The translations under genes were made by a program, and so were the position numbers. A DNA stretch of 64,000 nt from Rossellomorea aquimaris (GTDB taxonomy: Bacteria > Bacillota > Bacilli > Bacillales > Bacillaceae_B): positions 1 through 64,000 of the forward strand of contig NZ_MINN01000044.1 in NCBI RefSeq assembly GCF_001877785.1, in the 5' to 3' direction. Within the stretch, counting starts at the first letter, position 1. Every line of letters starts with the position of its first letter. The notes under the pieces were generated by a model that saw only the letters and a program-made list of their open reading frames with translations, made no database searches and was not told where the DNA came from. Positions 36,461-45,679 of this stretch are shown one piece after another.

Positions 36461-36625
36461 ATTATTCACCTCTTTGTTTTAATTCGTTATCTATTTGTAC
36501 GTATGAAAATAAAAAAGGTTTCACTTTATTCTAGATGGTTTACCTATTCCCTTTAAATGAAACAATAATCCTATTTTTTAATTTTTCCTAAGAATATTTC
36601 ACCTGTAAATACACAATTTATACCT

Positions 36626-37246
36626 ATGAAAACAAAATTCGTTAGTCTGATGCTCGTCCTGTCCCTTGCCTTTGGTATTAATGGAATGGAAAGCGCTCAA
36701 GCAGCGCAGTCTTATCAAGTAAAGAAAGGAGACACTCTCTGGAAAATATCCAAGAAGTTCAGAGTCGGCTTAACTGAACTCATTGATGCGAACCCCCAGC
36801 TGTCAAATCCGGACTTGATTTATCCAGGTCAGGAGATCCTCATCCCCCGCATGAAATCAGTAAAGTCGGTCGAAAGCCAAGTGATAGACCTTACCAATCA
36901 GGAACGGCAGAAAGCGGGACTCGCCCCTCTTCAATTGGACTGGCAGCTGTCCAGGGTCGCACTTTATAAATCAAGTGACATGAGGGATACAGGGTATTTC
37001 GCCCATAGAAGTCCCCAATATGGATCACCTTTTGACATGATGAAGAGCTTCAATGTTCAGTACAGCTCGGCAGGCGAAAACATTGCTGTCGGCCAAACCA
37101 GTCCTGAGCAGGTAGTCAGCGAATGGATGAACAGTCCCGGTCATCGTAAAAACATCTTGAATGGCACCTACACCTATATCGGGGTCGGGTATGCCAAAGG
37201 CGGTTCTTACGGAACGTACTGGACACAGATGTTCATCTCAAAATAG
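36626..37246 (+). CDS. secreted LysM-CAP domain protein (YkwD-like)
   Basis: 206 residues. Signal peptide (cleavage near AQA-AQ, about residue 27), one LysM (YQVKKGDTLWKISKKF...YPGQEILIP, 30-73) for wall or cortex binding, then a CAP/SCP-like domain (85-204) with HRSPQYGSPFDMM, GENIAVG and NSPGHRKNIL. Related proteins are found in spore coats and secretomes. No clear SD is visible before this ATG, which is unusual in this genome. A G/C hairpin at about 37251-37272 follows. Confidence 0.88.
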   Translation: MKTKFVSLMLVLSLAFGINGMESAQAAQSYQVKKGDTLWKISKKFRVGLTELIDANPQLSNPDLIYPGQEILIPRMKSVKSVESQVIDLTNQERQKAGLAPLQLDWQLSRVALYKSSDMRDTGYFAHRSPQYGSPFDMMKSFNVQYSSAGENIAVGQTSPEQVVSEWMNSPGHRKNILNGTYTYIGVGYAKGGSYGTYWTQMFISK

Positions 37247-37384
37247 CCGGTGCCCCCCTGATCTTCCGGGGGTATTTACATTGGTGCATCTTGACATCGC
37301 TTCCTGTAATGCAAAGGGATATGAAACGCAAAATTTCAAATACTAATGATTGTACTGCCACAACAACTTGAGGGGGAAATCAGA

Positions 37385-37801
37385 ATGATGAAAGTACGCG
37401 ATCTTATGTCGACAAATGTTGAAGCTGCATCCAACCAGGATTCTTTATCGAATGTTGCATCAAAAATGCAATCCAAGAATGTTGGTTCGGTGCCTGTAGT
37501 TGAAAACGGACAGGTTGTCGGTATGATAACGGACCGTGACATCGCCACCCGCGGATTGACAAATGGTACAGAGGACAACGTATCCAATGTCATGTCCCAG
37601 AATGTTGTAACCATTTCTCCTGATGCTTCAGCAGAAGAAGCTGCGGCATTGATGTCCCAGAATCAAATCCGCCGTCTCCCGGTTGTAGAAAACGGGAATC
37701 TTGTCGGAATGCTGGCACTTGGAGACTTGGCAGTACAGCAGAAATCCGATCAAAGCGCAGGCGGCGCCCTCAGTCAGATTTCTGAGAACCAAACACGCTA
37801 G
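37385..37801 (+). CDS. tandem CBS-domain protein
   Basis: 138 residues made of two CBS motifs (about 5-60 and 70-125), forming one Bateman module that usually binds adenine nucleotides. Closest in size to B. subtilis YhcV. Each repeat contains a VVENGxxVGM segment. Role unknown; probably a small energy or c-di-nucleotide sensor. SD GAGGGGGAA before ATG 37385. Confidence 0.9.
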   Translation: MMKVRDLMSTNVEAASNQDSLSNVASKMQSKNVGSVPVVENGQVVGMITDRDIATRGLTNGTEDNVSNVMSQNVVTISPDASAEEAAALMSQNQIRRLPVVENGNLVGMLALGDLAVQQKSDQSAGGALSQISENQTR

Positions 37802-37810
37802 TGACAGACA

Positions 37811-37845
37811 AGAGGGGCTGGATTGGTCCAGCCTCTCTCTTTTTA
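37811..37845 (+). terminator. CBS gene terminator
   Basis: AGAGGGGCTGG / CCAGCCTCTCT followed by CTTTTT. Confidence 0.9.
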
Positions 37846-37943
37846 CCCTTGTTTCCGACAATTTTTTCACGTAAAGGCAGGATTTTCTTGCTTCTTCGAG
37901 AATATGTATATATCGCTCTAAAAGAGTTCGAGGAGGTAAAGGG

Positions 37944-38108
37944 ATGAGCCGTTCAGCTTATTATCGTAAAGAAGTACGGAATTTCAGACGTGAGAGCCGT
38001 AAGAAAATATTTGTAGACAGCATTCTTGATTTCTTATTCATGCTGTTTGGCATTTCCATGATCACTGGAGTATTACTCTTTGTCTTAAGCTACTGGAACT
38101 ACTTTTGA
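37944..38108 (+). CDS. small basic single-pass membrane protein (54 aa)
   Basis: 54 codons: a strongly basic N-terminus (YYRKEVRNFRRESRKKI) followed by one membrane helix (about 26-50, FLFMLFGISMITGVLLFVL). SD AGGAGGTAAAGG is optimal. Followed by a terminator at 38163-38195. Topology by the positive-inside rule puts the N-terminus in the cytoplasm. No family recognised. Confidence 0.75.
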   Translation: MSRSAYYRKEVRNFRRESRKKIFVDSILDFLFMLFGISMITGVLLFVLSYWNYF

Positions 38109-38162
38109 TCCCTGACTGATTTACATAATTCATTTAATAATTTGATAACAATACCTCCTTCT

Positions 38163-38195
38163 GCCATGGATTCATCCGTGGCTTTTTCTTTTTTT
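38163..38195 (+). terminator. terminator after small membrane protein gene
   Basis: GCCATGGAT TC ATCCGTGGC followed by TTTTTCTTTTTTT. Confidence 0.9.
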
Positions 38196-38435
38196 ACAAA
38201 AAAAATAGTTATTCATTAATCAATTTTTTATTATCTTAGAATAATTCTATCTATAGCCTCTTATTACCCTCCTCCTTGTTATCCCTATATAAATCAACGA
38301 TTTACTATGACGGTATATTTCGCACCCCTAAATAATTATTGGTAATATTTTAATATTCAGATAACAACTTGACAAGCGGTTTCAATTTTCAGATAATAAT
38401 AAACGTAACCGATTCAAATTTTCGAGGGGGTTATC
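38196..38435 (+). other. AT-rich upstream region of AGCS symporter
   Basis: 240 bp, very A/T-rich, presumably the symporter promoter. Two AGATAACAA/AGATAATAA words lie at about 38360 and 38392. No gene recognised. Confidence 0.4.
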
Positions 38436-39866
38436 ATGGAGATTCTAAACAACTTAGTCAACGAAGCGAATTCATATTTATGGGGTTATATCTTAATCGG
38501 TTTATTGATCATCTTAGGGATTTATTTTACTGTTGGGTCGAAATTTGTCCAGATCCGTCATCTGGGTGAAATGATCCGGCTTTTAGGGGACAAGGATGTC
38601 CAGGAGGCAGACGGAAAGAAACAAATTTCTTCCCTGCAGGCATTCTTCATCGGAGCAGGTACTCGAATTGGTACAGGTAATTTAGCTGGAGTAGCCATTG
38701 CCTTAGCACTTGGGGGCCCTGGAGCGGTATTCTGGATGTGGCTTGTAGCCATTCTGGGAGGAGCCAGTGCATTTGTCGAAAGCACCCTGGCACAGATTTA
38801 TAAAGTCAAGGATAAAGTTGGATTCAAGGGCGGTCCCGGCTACTACATGGAGAAACAATTAGGGAAACGCTGGATGAGTTCGATTTTTGCAGTAACGATC
38901 CTCCTTTCTTTCGGGACAACATTCAATGCTGTGCAGAGTAACACAATTTCGACAGCGTTCACTAATTCATTCGGAATCAGCCCGCTCGCAATCGGCCTGA
39001 TCCTGGCGGGATTGACGGCTCTCATCATTTTTGGAGGGGTCAAGCGTATTGCCAATTTCTCATCTGCCATCGTTCCACTTATGGCCGGATTTTACATCGT
39101 ACTGGCATTGTTTGTCGTCATCACGAATATCACTGAAATGCCAAGTGTAATCGCTCTCATCTTTAAAAGCGCATTTGGATTTGAACAGGTAGTCGGAGGC
39201 GGAATCGGTGCTGCCATCATGAACGGTGTGAAACGCGGACTGTTCTCAAATGAAGCCGGTATGGGTAGTGCGCCGAACGCGGCTGCGACAGCATCCGTAT
39301 CCCACCCTGTAAAGCAGGGATTCATCCAGGCACTCGGCGTGTTCTTTGATACGCTTCTCGTATGTTCTGCCACGGCGTTCATCATCCTTACTTCAGATGC
39401 GTATGGATCAGGTCTGACCGGAATCGAGCTTTCACAGGCTGCCATGTCCGAGCATTTCCACTCATGGGCTGGTATCTTCCTGGCAATTGCAATCTTTACC
39501 TTTGCCTTCAGCTCGATTATCGGAAGCTACTATTATGGGGAAGCCAATCTTCCATTCATCAATAAGAGTAAAACCGGACTGCTCATCTATCGCATCATCG
39601 CCCTTGGCATGGTCATATTCGGTTCTTTGGCCAGCCTCGATATTGTCTGGGCACTTGCAGACTTCTCGATGGCCCTGATGGCGATCACCAACTTGATTGC
39701 GATTGGAATCCTGGCACCTATCGCCTTTAAAGCGTTGAACAATTATATGGATCAGCGCAGGCAGGGACTGGATCCAGTCTTCTATGCGGATGACATCCCC
39801 GGCTTGAAGGGAGTCGAAAGCTGGCCGAAGCGGGAAGAACTGCGCAAGAAAGCTGCAAATGAATAA
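38436..39866 (+). CDS. alsT: AGCS-family sodium:amino acid symporter
   Basis: 476 residues, about ten membrane helices. AGCS signatures GAGTRIGTGNLAGVAIALALGG, GGPGYYME and KRGLFSNEAGMGSAPNAAA. Imports alanine, glycine or glutamine with Na+. AlsT of B. subtilis (reported to act on glutamine) is the closest named relative I recall, but substrate is not proven. SD GAGGGGGTTATC. Confidence 0.92.
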   Translation: MEILNNLVNEANSYLWGYILIGLLIILGIYFTVGSKFVQIRHLGEMIRLLGDKDVQEADGKKQISSLQAFFIGAGTRIGTGNLAGVAIALALGGPGAVFWMWLVAILGGASAFVESTLAQIYKVKDKVGFKGGPGYYMEKQLGKRWMSSIFAVTILLSFGTTFNAVQSNTISTAFTNSFGISPLAIGLILAGLTALIIFGGVKRIANFSSAIVPLMAGFYIVLALFVVITNITEMPSVIALIFKSAFGFEQVVGGGIGAAIMNGVKRGLFSNEAGMGSAPNAAATASVSHPVKQGFIQALGVFFDTLLVCSATAFIILTSDAYGSGLTGIELSQAAMSEHFHSWAGIFLAIAIFTFAFSSIIGSYYYGEANLPFINKSKTGLLIYRIIALGMVIFGSLASLDIVWALADFSMALMAITNLIAIGILAPIAFKALNNYMDQRRQGLDPVFYADDIPGLKGVESWPKREELRKKAANE

Positions 39867-39880
39867 ACTCTTTAAACGGG

Positions 39881-39914
39881 AAGAACAGGCCCCCTCGTCG
39901 GCCTGTTCTTTTTT
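39881..39914. terminator. bidirectional terminator symporter/ABC permease
   Basis: GAACAGGCC / GGCCTGTTC followed by TTTTTT on plus and by TTCCCG on minus; stronger for the plus gene. Confidence 0.85.
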
Positions 39915-39917
39915 ATA

Positions 39918-41027
39918 TTATATATGCCTCTTCTCCATTAGATTGATCCCTACACCGATCATCAGAACTCCCATCAATATCAATACCGCAACGGGAAACA
40001 TCAATTGTTCCGCTCCCCATCCATTAATGGTTGCTCCTTTCAAAGCTTCCATACCATAGGTGATCGGCACAACTTTAGACAAGGTCAGCAGAATGTTGGA
40101 CGTCACGATTTCAAGCGGCCAGTATGCCCCTCCGATCATCGCCATGCTTACAGCCACAATCGGGATGACCGCGTTGAAATGCTGAACCTTCTTCACCAGT
40201 CCCGTTATCAGCATCGACAGTGCCACGATGGAAAAGACATAAGGAATGAGCAGAAGCAGGACAGTGGTGAATCCGCCGTAGAATTCCACATCGGTTATAT
40301 ACCTGAATACAAGGAAGATCAATAGCAGCTGGATATACCCGAGGATAAAGCTGTAAACCAGATTCCCGGCATACATCTCCCATTTGCGTATCGGCGAGAG
40401 GATCATCCTGTCCCAGACCCCTTCCCTTTTTTCAAAAAGAATCGACGCGACATTATAAGCGATTGTATAGATGACAAAAAACAATGAAAAGCCAAAGAGT
40501 GACTGCAGTTTCGGGTCATAGATGAACGTATCACTGCCCTTGAATGAAGATTGTTTGATTGAAAATACCGGGGACGATTCAGCTTCTGAATACCATGAGT
40601 CCACTTCATCTGCATCGATTCCTTTGGATTCTGCAGACACTTTCAATGCTTCCTTATTTGCTATGCTGCCATAAGCTTTACCGACTGCCTGCTGCAGCAG
40701 GGAAGTCGTGCCGGTACGCGATGAAATGATGATATTGAACTCATTTTCTTTTAAAATGAGGCCGCCATCCCTTTTCCCTTCACTCACCAGCTCTGTTAAT
40801 TCCTCCTGTGTGACCTCATGAAAATGAAAGGCTTCTTCGTTGGACAGCTCATTTATGATTTGATCTGTTTTACCGGCTTCACCAGCCACACTGTACGGGA
40901 TCGGAATTTTATTGACTCCGCCCTGACTTGTAAAAAATGCAAACATCACACAGACGGCAGACATGATGACAAAGAGCCATGGTTTACGCAGGAACATTTT
41001 CATTTTCGCAAAAAGGATTCCCCTCAT
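39918..41027 (-). CDS. lnrN: ABC-2 permease, LnrN-like
   Basis: 369 residues. Type ABC2_membrane_3: one N-terminal helix (about 17-33), a large extracytoplasmic domain (about 35-180), then five C-terminal helices. Overlaps the upstream permease by 4 bp. Together with the paired permease and the ATPase it matches the lnrLMN (yfiLMN) linearmycin exporter of B. subtilis in gene order and size. Substrate by analogy: membrane-active polyene or lipophilic antibiotics. Confidence 0.82.
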   Translation of the reverse strand: MRGILFAKMKMFLRKPWLFVIMSAVCVMFAFFTSQGGVNKIPIPYSVAGEAGKTDQIINELSNEEAFHFHEVTQEELTELVSEGKRDGGLILKENEFNIIISSRTGTTSLLQQAVGKAYGSIANKEALKVSAESKGIDADEVDSWYSEAESSPVFSIKQSSFKGSDTFIYDPKLQSLFGFSLFFVIYTIAYNVASILFEKREGVWDRMILSPIRKWEMYAGNLVYSFILGYIQLLLIFLVFRYITDVEFYGGFTTVLLLLIPYVFSIVALSMLITGLVKKVQHFNAVIPIVAVSMAMIGGAYWPLEIVTSNILLTLSKVVPITYGMEALKGATINGWGAEQLMFPVAVLILMGVLMIGVGINLMEKRHI

Positions 41028-42295
41028 TTTGCCGTTCCCCCTCTCTTCGGGAATAGTAACGCGGCTGCAGTCAGAATAACGAGGCTGAAAATCATCAGCG
41101 TAAGCATCTCACTGTATACACCTGATAACGGGTAGCCTTGGAATAATTTGAAATAAGCTGCCATGCCTGCACCATTCGGTGTTAGGATACCGATTTTTTG
41201 AATAAAGTCCGAGGAGAATAATTCTCCAAAACTGCCTCCTATAAAGGCGAATATCGTAACCGCCACAGTAGAGAAAAAGTTAGAAAAGACCTCGGAATTC
41301 GCACGATAATTTAATGATGTCAACAGTGCCCCGATGCTCCCCACCGCGAGACTCAGTGCAGTGGTCACCAGTAAAAAAGCACTTATATCCGGCCATGTCA
41401 CATCGTAAAGTATCGCACATACCCCAAAGAGAATCCCCAGCTGCAGTATCGCGAGAATGACCGTGGTCACCAGAATGCTGACAAAGTATTTCCAGACCGG
41501 TACGTCCGCCAGTATCATCCGGTCGAATACGTGGTCCTCCTTTTCCTGATAGGCGAACGATCCCATATTGGAGGCAATGTATAAAACAAACATGACGCTC
41601 ATTCCTACTGCATAATAAGTCACAGAAGTAAGAGGTTCCCGGTCTTCCACGCTTGCCACCGTCCCCATTACCTCAGTATCCATAGTGTCAGTATCCAGAA
41701 TGGATTCACTTGACCTGCCGATGACAGCTGAAAGCGAGTATTGCTTTTGGAAGCCCGCCAGTAAATCTTCTACTAGATTGGAGGTCAATTCTTTTCCTTC
41801 ATTCCGGTAAAGCTCGAGCTGCGGAATCTTCTCCCCCCCTTTCAGGAACAAGGAAGAAAGGATCTGCTCTGTGAATCCCTCGGGAATTTCGATGATGGCA
41901 GAGTAGGTGTCGTCCTCTTTCGTTTTTTCCAAGTCACCCGGCTCTGCCTCATCGACGGATATATATTTTTTCAGTTCCGGCCTCTTTAATACCTCACTCT
42001 TTAAAAGTTCAACCGGCATCAGCCTTTTGGCAGATTGAGAGACATCTTCCCTTGCTTCCGGGGGAAGCGTTGAAGATTCCAGATCCTCTAGAAAATCTTG
42101 TAGTTCCTGTGCGCTGTCCCCATATTCAATGATCGCTACTTTTGCTTTCACGCTTACTTCTTCCCCGTTCATCACGCTGCCGAGGGCGAATCCGAGAATC
42201 GTAATCAAAATGAGAGGCATCCCGATCAGAATAAGCAGAACCTGCGGATTCCGGACCATCAGGAGGAGCTGTTTTTTTATGAATTGAACAATCAT
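41024..42295 (-). CDS. lnrM: ABC-2 permease, LnrM-like
   Basis: 423 residues with the same architecture as its partner: a first helix at about 18-37, an extracytoplasmic domain of about 200 residues, and six C-terminal helices. It is 12 bp after the ATPase gene and overlaps the LnrN-like gene by 4 bp, so a heterodimeric exporter is implied. Slightly longer than B. subtilis LnrM. Confidence 0.82.
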   Translation of the reverse strand: MIVQFIKKQLLLMVRNPQVLLILIGMPLILITILGFALGSVMNGEEVSVKAKVAIIEYGDSAQELQDFLEDLESSTLPPEAREDVSQSAKRLMPVELLKSEVLKRPELKKYISVDEAEPGDLEKTKEDDTYSAIIEIPEGFTEQILSSLFLKGGEKIPQLELYRNEGKELTSNLVEDLLAGFQKQYSLSAVIGRSSESILDTDTMDTEVMGTVASVEDREPLTSVTYYAVGMSVMFVLYIASNMGSFAYQEKEDHVFDRMILADVPVWKYFVSILVTTVILAILQLGILFGVCAILYDVTWPDISAFLLVTTALSLAVGSIGALLTSLNYRANSEVFSNFFSTVAVTIFAFIGGSFGELFSSDFIQKIGILTPNGAGMAAYFKLFQGYPLSGVYSEMLTLMIFSLVILTAAALLFPKRGGTAK

Positions 42296-42306
42296 CTTAA
42301 CCCCTC

Positions 42307-43239
42307 CTAATCCCTCAGTGCTCTTCCTGTCAGATGCAGGAACACATCTTCAAGGGTCGGTGTCTGCCGGTCGATCGTGACAATAATGGCTTCCGTTTCA
42401 TCAGCGATTTGAAAGATCTGATTGAATGGGTGTACTTCTTTTGGAATGACGACCGTGACCGTTTTCTCATGGGAGGTAACGGACTTGAAGACTGCAAGCT
42501 CTTTTAACTTTTCCACAAACGGGGGTGAATTTTTATCCAGCTTGATGAGGATGGTCGATTCCGATGAGAGTATACTTTTGATTTCATCTTTTGTTCCTGA
42601 AGCGATGATGCTCCCTTTATCCATGATGTAAATACGGTCACACAGGAATTCCACTTCTTCCATGTAATGACTGGTGTATAATATCGTCATGTTTTTTTGG
42701 GTATTGAGCCTTTTTACCTCTTCCAGGATATAGTTTCTGGATTGCGGATCGATGCCCACCGTCGGTTCATCCATGATGAGGATTTCAGGGTCATGCAGGA
42801 GTGCCACCCCAATATTGAGCCTTCTTTTCATTCCGCCCGAAAATGTTTTGACTACATCGTTCTGGCGGTCGGTCAGACCGATCTGCTCTAAAATATCCTT
42901 TATTTTTTCTTTTAGTCCCCTTCCGCTCAATCGGTGGATCTTCCCGAAGAATTCAAGATTCTCTTTAGCCGTTAAATCTGTGTATAAGGCAATCTCCTGA
43001 GGAACCACCCCAAGGACCTTCCTCAGTTTACCCGGAGTCTTCAGGATGCTTTCATTATGCAGCCTTACATCTCCTTCACTCGGGGAAATGAGCGATGAAA
43101 TCATGGATATCGTTGTTGATTTCCCGGCTCCGTTCGGACCGAGCAGCCCGACCATCTCTCCCTTTTCAAGATAAAGATTCACACCGTCCGCCGCTACGTT
43201 CTTCTTGAAACTTTTTGAAAGGTTCACCACTTCCAGCAT
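42307..43239 (-). CDS. lnrL: ABC transporter ATP-binding protein, LnrL-like
   Basis: 310 residues. Walker A GPNGAGKST (about 35-43), Q-loop VPQE, signature FSGGMKRR, Walker B ILIMDEP, then the H-loop TSHYMEE. A C-terminal extension (about 225-305) is typical of drug-exporter ATPases. ATG 43239 follows AAAGGGG by 8 nt. Upstream, a MITE-like element separates it from the regulator genes. Confidence 0.92.
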   Translation of the reverse strand: MLEVVNLSKSFKKNVAADGVNLYLEKGEMVGLLGPNGAGKSTTISMISSLISPSEGDVRLHNESILKTPGKLRKVLGVVPQEIALYTDLTAKENLEFFGKIHRLSGRGLKEKIKDILEQIGLTDRQNDVVKTFSGGMKRRLNIGVALLHDPEILIMDEPTVGIDPQSRNYILEEVKRLNTQKNMTILYTSHYMEEVEFLCDRIYIMDKGSIIASGTKDEIKSILSSESTILIKLDKNSPPFVEKLKELAVFKSVTSHEKTVTVVIPKEVHPFNQIFQIADETEAIIVTIDRQTPTLEDVFLHLTGRALRD

Positions 43240-43355
43240 CAAATCAGCCCCTTTGTCATTTATACTCTTATTGTATTTCGCAAAATGGAATCCTCACACT
43301 TACCTCTGTCACTACTCTGCCTGTATCGGTATGACCTCCGTCACTTTTTCAAAAA

Positions 43356-43504
43356 ATCTCTTTTCGCATACTTATTGTTTTACAGTGGTATCAGCTTGTC
43401 CGTCAAACTGTTGTTTGAACTTGAGTTTGAAAAGAGCACTTCCACAAGCTATATTCAGGCCGTAATCCAATTTACAAAAAGCAGCAGCCTTTTAGAAATC
43501 AGCC
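43356..43504. mobile_element. MITE-like element, copy C (149 bp)
   Basis: Starts ATCTCTTTTC (43356-43365), ends GAAATCAGCC (43495-43504). Flanks TTCAAAAA (43348-43355) and TTCAAATA (43505-43512) match 7 of 8. It lacks about 20 bp found in copy A around the GGAACTTGGGT section. It lies between the lnr-like ATPase and response-regulator genes. Confidence 0.82.
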
Positions 43505-43549
43505 TTCAAATAAGCGCAAAAAAAAATGACCGGCCCATGATCGGGTCAG

Positions 43550-44182
43550 TCAGGCGATGTCATGTTTGACTGCATATATGGCCAGCTGTGTCCGGTCACG
43601 GAGTTCTAATTTCTGAAGGATCTGGGTCAGGTGATTCTTTACGGTGCCGACCGATAAGTGAAGCTCACCGGCTATCTCTTTATTCGTCCTTCCCTGCCCC
43701 ACCAGGCGGGTGATCGATAGTTCCCTTTCGGTTAAAGGATGATCTGCTTCTGTATTTTCCTTACGGGACAGCAGTTTAGGCACCACTTTTGCTGCTACTT
43801 CATCCTGCAGGCTCATGCCGCCTTTCAAGCAGCTGTGTATGGACCGGATCAGCTTATCCCCTTGAGAGGTTTTCAGCAGGAATCCGTTCGCTCCTTCCTT
43901 TAATGCCTCCAATGCGTATTCATCATCATTGAAAGTGGTCAGGATGAGGATTTTCACCTGCGGCCATTGGTTCTTTATGACTCTGGTCGCTTCCAGACCA
44001 TTCATTTCAGGCATGCGGATATCCATGACAACCAAATCGATGAGATGGGCCTCCATTTGACTGATGGCCTGAACCCCATTTTCCGCTTCTGCAACTACCC
44101 TTAATGCGTCGTCCTGTTCGATCATCATTTTCAGGCCCTGCCGCACGATTCCCTGATCTTCCACCAATAAGATTCTCTTCAT
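43550..44182 (-). CDS. lnrK: NarL-type response regulator, LnrK-like
   Basis: 210 residues. Receiver domain with phosphoacceptor D54 (VVMDIRMPEMNG) and a C-terminal LuxR helix-turn-helix (LTERELSITRLVGQGRTNKEIA). Overlaps the kinase gene by 4 bp. By analogy with B. subtilis LnrJK it would activate the adjacent exporter operon when the kinase senses the drug or membrane damage. Confidence 0.92.
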   Translation of the reverse strand: MKRILLVEDQGIVRQGLKMMIEQDDALRVVAEAENGVQAISQMEAHLIDLVVMDIRMPEMNGLEATRVIKNQWPQVKILILTTFNDDEYALEALKEGANGFLLKTSQGDKLIRSIHSCLKGGMSLQDEVAAKVVPKLLSRKENTEADHPLTERELSITRLVGQGRTNKEIAGELHLSVGTVKNHLTQILQKLELRDRTQLAIYAVKHDIA

Positions 44183-45285
44183 GCCGTAGCCACCTCTTCC
44201 ACAGGGAAAGCTCCTCTCAGTATGAATTCTTTATCAGTTTGATGGATTTCAAGCTTGCCGCCAAGCTCCTCCACCCGTTCTTTCATATTGGTTAATCCGA
44301 AACCCATTTGGAAGGGACGGACTTCATCGAGTTGATTGGTGATTATGAAATGAAGATGCCCGAGCGCGGTCTTGCCGAGCGTCACTTTCACTTCTTTAAC
44401 ACAGCTGTGTTTCATGGCATTCGTGATCCCTTCCTGAATACAGCGGTACACCGCAATATTCTGTTTATTCGTCAGCCTGGTTGAGAGCACCCCATGCTGA
44501 GTCGTCAGCTCAACCATGACGGAACTCTCCGATTCCAGCTTCCTGATCAACTGGATGACGGATTGAATCCCTTCGATTTCTCCTTCTTTCAGTGCCTTCA
44601 CCGCTTCCCTTGTTTCATCCAGGCTGGCTGCTGCAAGATTCTTTATCTCTTTGAAAAGGGAATATCCATGCTGAATGGATAACATTTCGATTTTCATCAG
44701 GAGCGCCGTAAGATTGTGACCGACAGAATCATGGATTTCCCTTGCGATCCTCGTCCTTTCCTCGGCCTTTGAATTCCGCTCCGCAGTATACAGGACCCTT
44801 TTCAGCTTCCTGTATTCCCCGAGCAGCTGATCATACAGGAGCCTTTGCTCCTTCAAATCATGACTTCCTTCATTCACTTTCCATGTCATGAACAAGAACA
44901 TGGCGAAGAAAGGGATGACAGCGGGGGTATAGGAATCCCAAAAAAGAAAAGCTTCAACACCAAAGAAGAGAACTGTACTATACATGAACAACCGGTACTT
45001 TTCCGGGAGAAGGTGGATGCTTGCTTCAAGATGGAAATAACAGAAGATGCCCCAGGCCAGCAGCGGTTCCGGGCTCACTAAGCTTGAAACCAGGAGCAGC
45101 AGGGTCTGGCATATGTAAAGGAAGAGCTTGTTCCTGGAAACAGGTGTGATAAAGAAGAGTGCAAAAGAAAGAGAACAGATCATCATCAGAGAAATCATCG
45201 AAATGGAATCTTGAGAAGAATCGTAAATCAACACACCCCACAGCACACTCAGAAAAATTGTCCGTATAATAATAGCTGTCAACAA
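44179..45285 (-). CDS. lnrJ: membrane histidine kinase, LnrJ-like
   Basis: 368 residues. About five N-terminal membrane helices (1-135), a coiled linker (140-175), HisKA_3 with H185 (IAREIHDSVGHNLTALL), and a C-terminal HATPase (GITNAMKHS, GFGLTNMKERVEELGGK). No large extracellular sensor, so it probably senses within the membrane, as expected for lipophilic drugs. Starts at one of two adjacent TTG codons after AAGGGGGAGTC. Confidence 0.9.
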   Translation of the reverse strand: MLTAIIIRTIFLSVLWGVLIYDSSQDSISMISLMMICSLSFALFFITPVSRNKLFLYICQTLLLLVSSLVSPEPLLAWGIFCYFHLEASIHLLPEKYRLFMYSTVLFFGVEAFLFWDSYTPAVIPFFAMFLFMTWKVNEGSHDLKEQRLLYDQLLGEYRKLKRVLYTAERNSKAEERTRIAREIHDSVGHNLTALLMKIEMLSIQHGYSLFKEIKNLAAASLDETREAVKALKEGEIEGIQSVIQLIRKLESESSVMVELTTQHGVLSTRLTNKQNIAVYRCIQEGITNAMKHSCVKEVKVTLGKTALGHLHFIITNQLDEVRPFQMGFGLTNMKERVEELGGKLEIHQTDKEFILRGAFPVEEVATA

Positions 45286-45437
45286 GACTCCCCCTTCCCC
45301 TCACTTACTTTGAAACTACTAAAACAACAGGTTCAAGTCAATAACATAATTGGTATATTTTAGTGTTAGCTGACGGATTATCATTCATATTCGTCCTTAA
45401 TGACAGATATACCTATGTAGTGGTTGATAGGGAATAT

Positions 45438-45575
45438 TGTTTAGTACAGCCCGCTCCAGCTGTAGGTTGGAGTGGAAGACGAAGACTCCGGCGGGATAAG
45501 CGGCGCTGGTGAGACCCCGGAGGCGAAGCCGAGGAGGCTCACCGCCCGCCCGCGGAAAGCGAAATCTTCCACGGA
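45438..45575. repeat. Bacillus-type GC-rich dispersed repeat
   Basis: About 135 bp, GC-rich against an AT-rich surround. Near-complementary ends GTGGAAGACGAAGACTCC / GGAAAGCGAAATCTTCCAC enclose the TGAGACCCCGGAGGCGAAGC / GAGGAGGCTCACCGCCCGCC section. I recognise this as a dispersed intergenic repeat of Bacillus genomes; a different family from those at 4.9, 15.1 and 27.3 kb. Single copy here. Confidence 0.8.
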
Positions 45576-45679
45576 AACCAACAGCGTCATTATCACAACA
45601 AAAAAACAACATTGCCATTTCGATCATACAAAAGCATAATAAAGACATAGAAAACTAACGGACTGAGAGGAATGAGACC

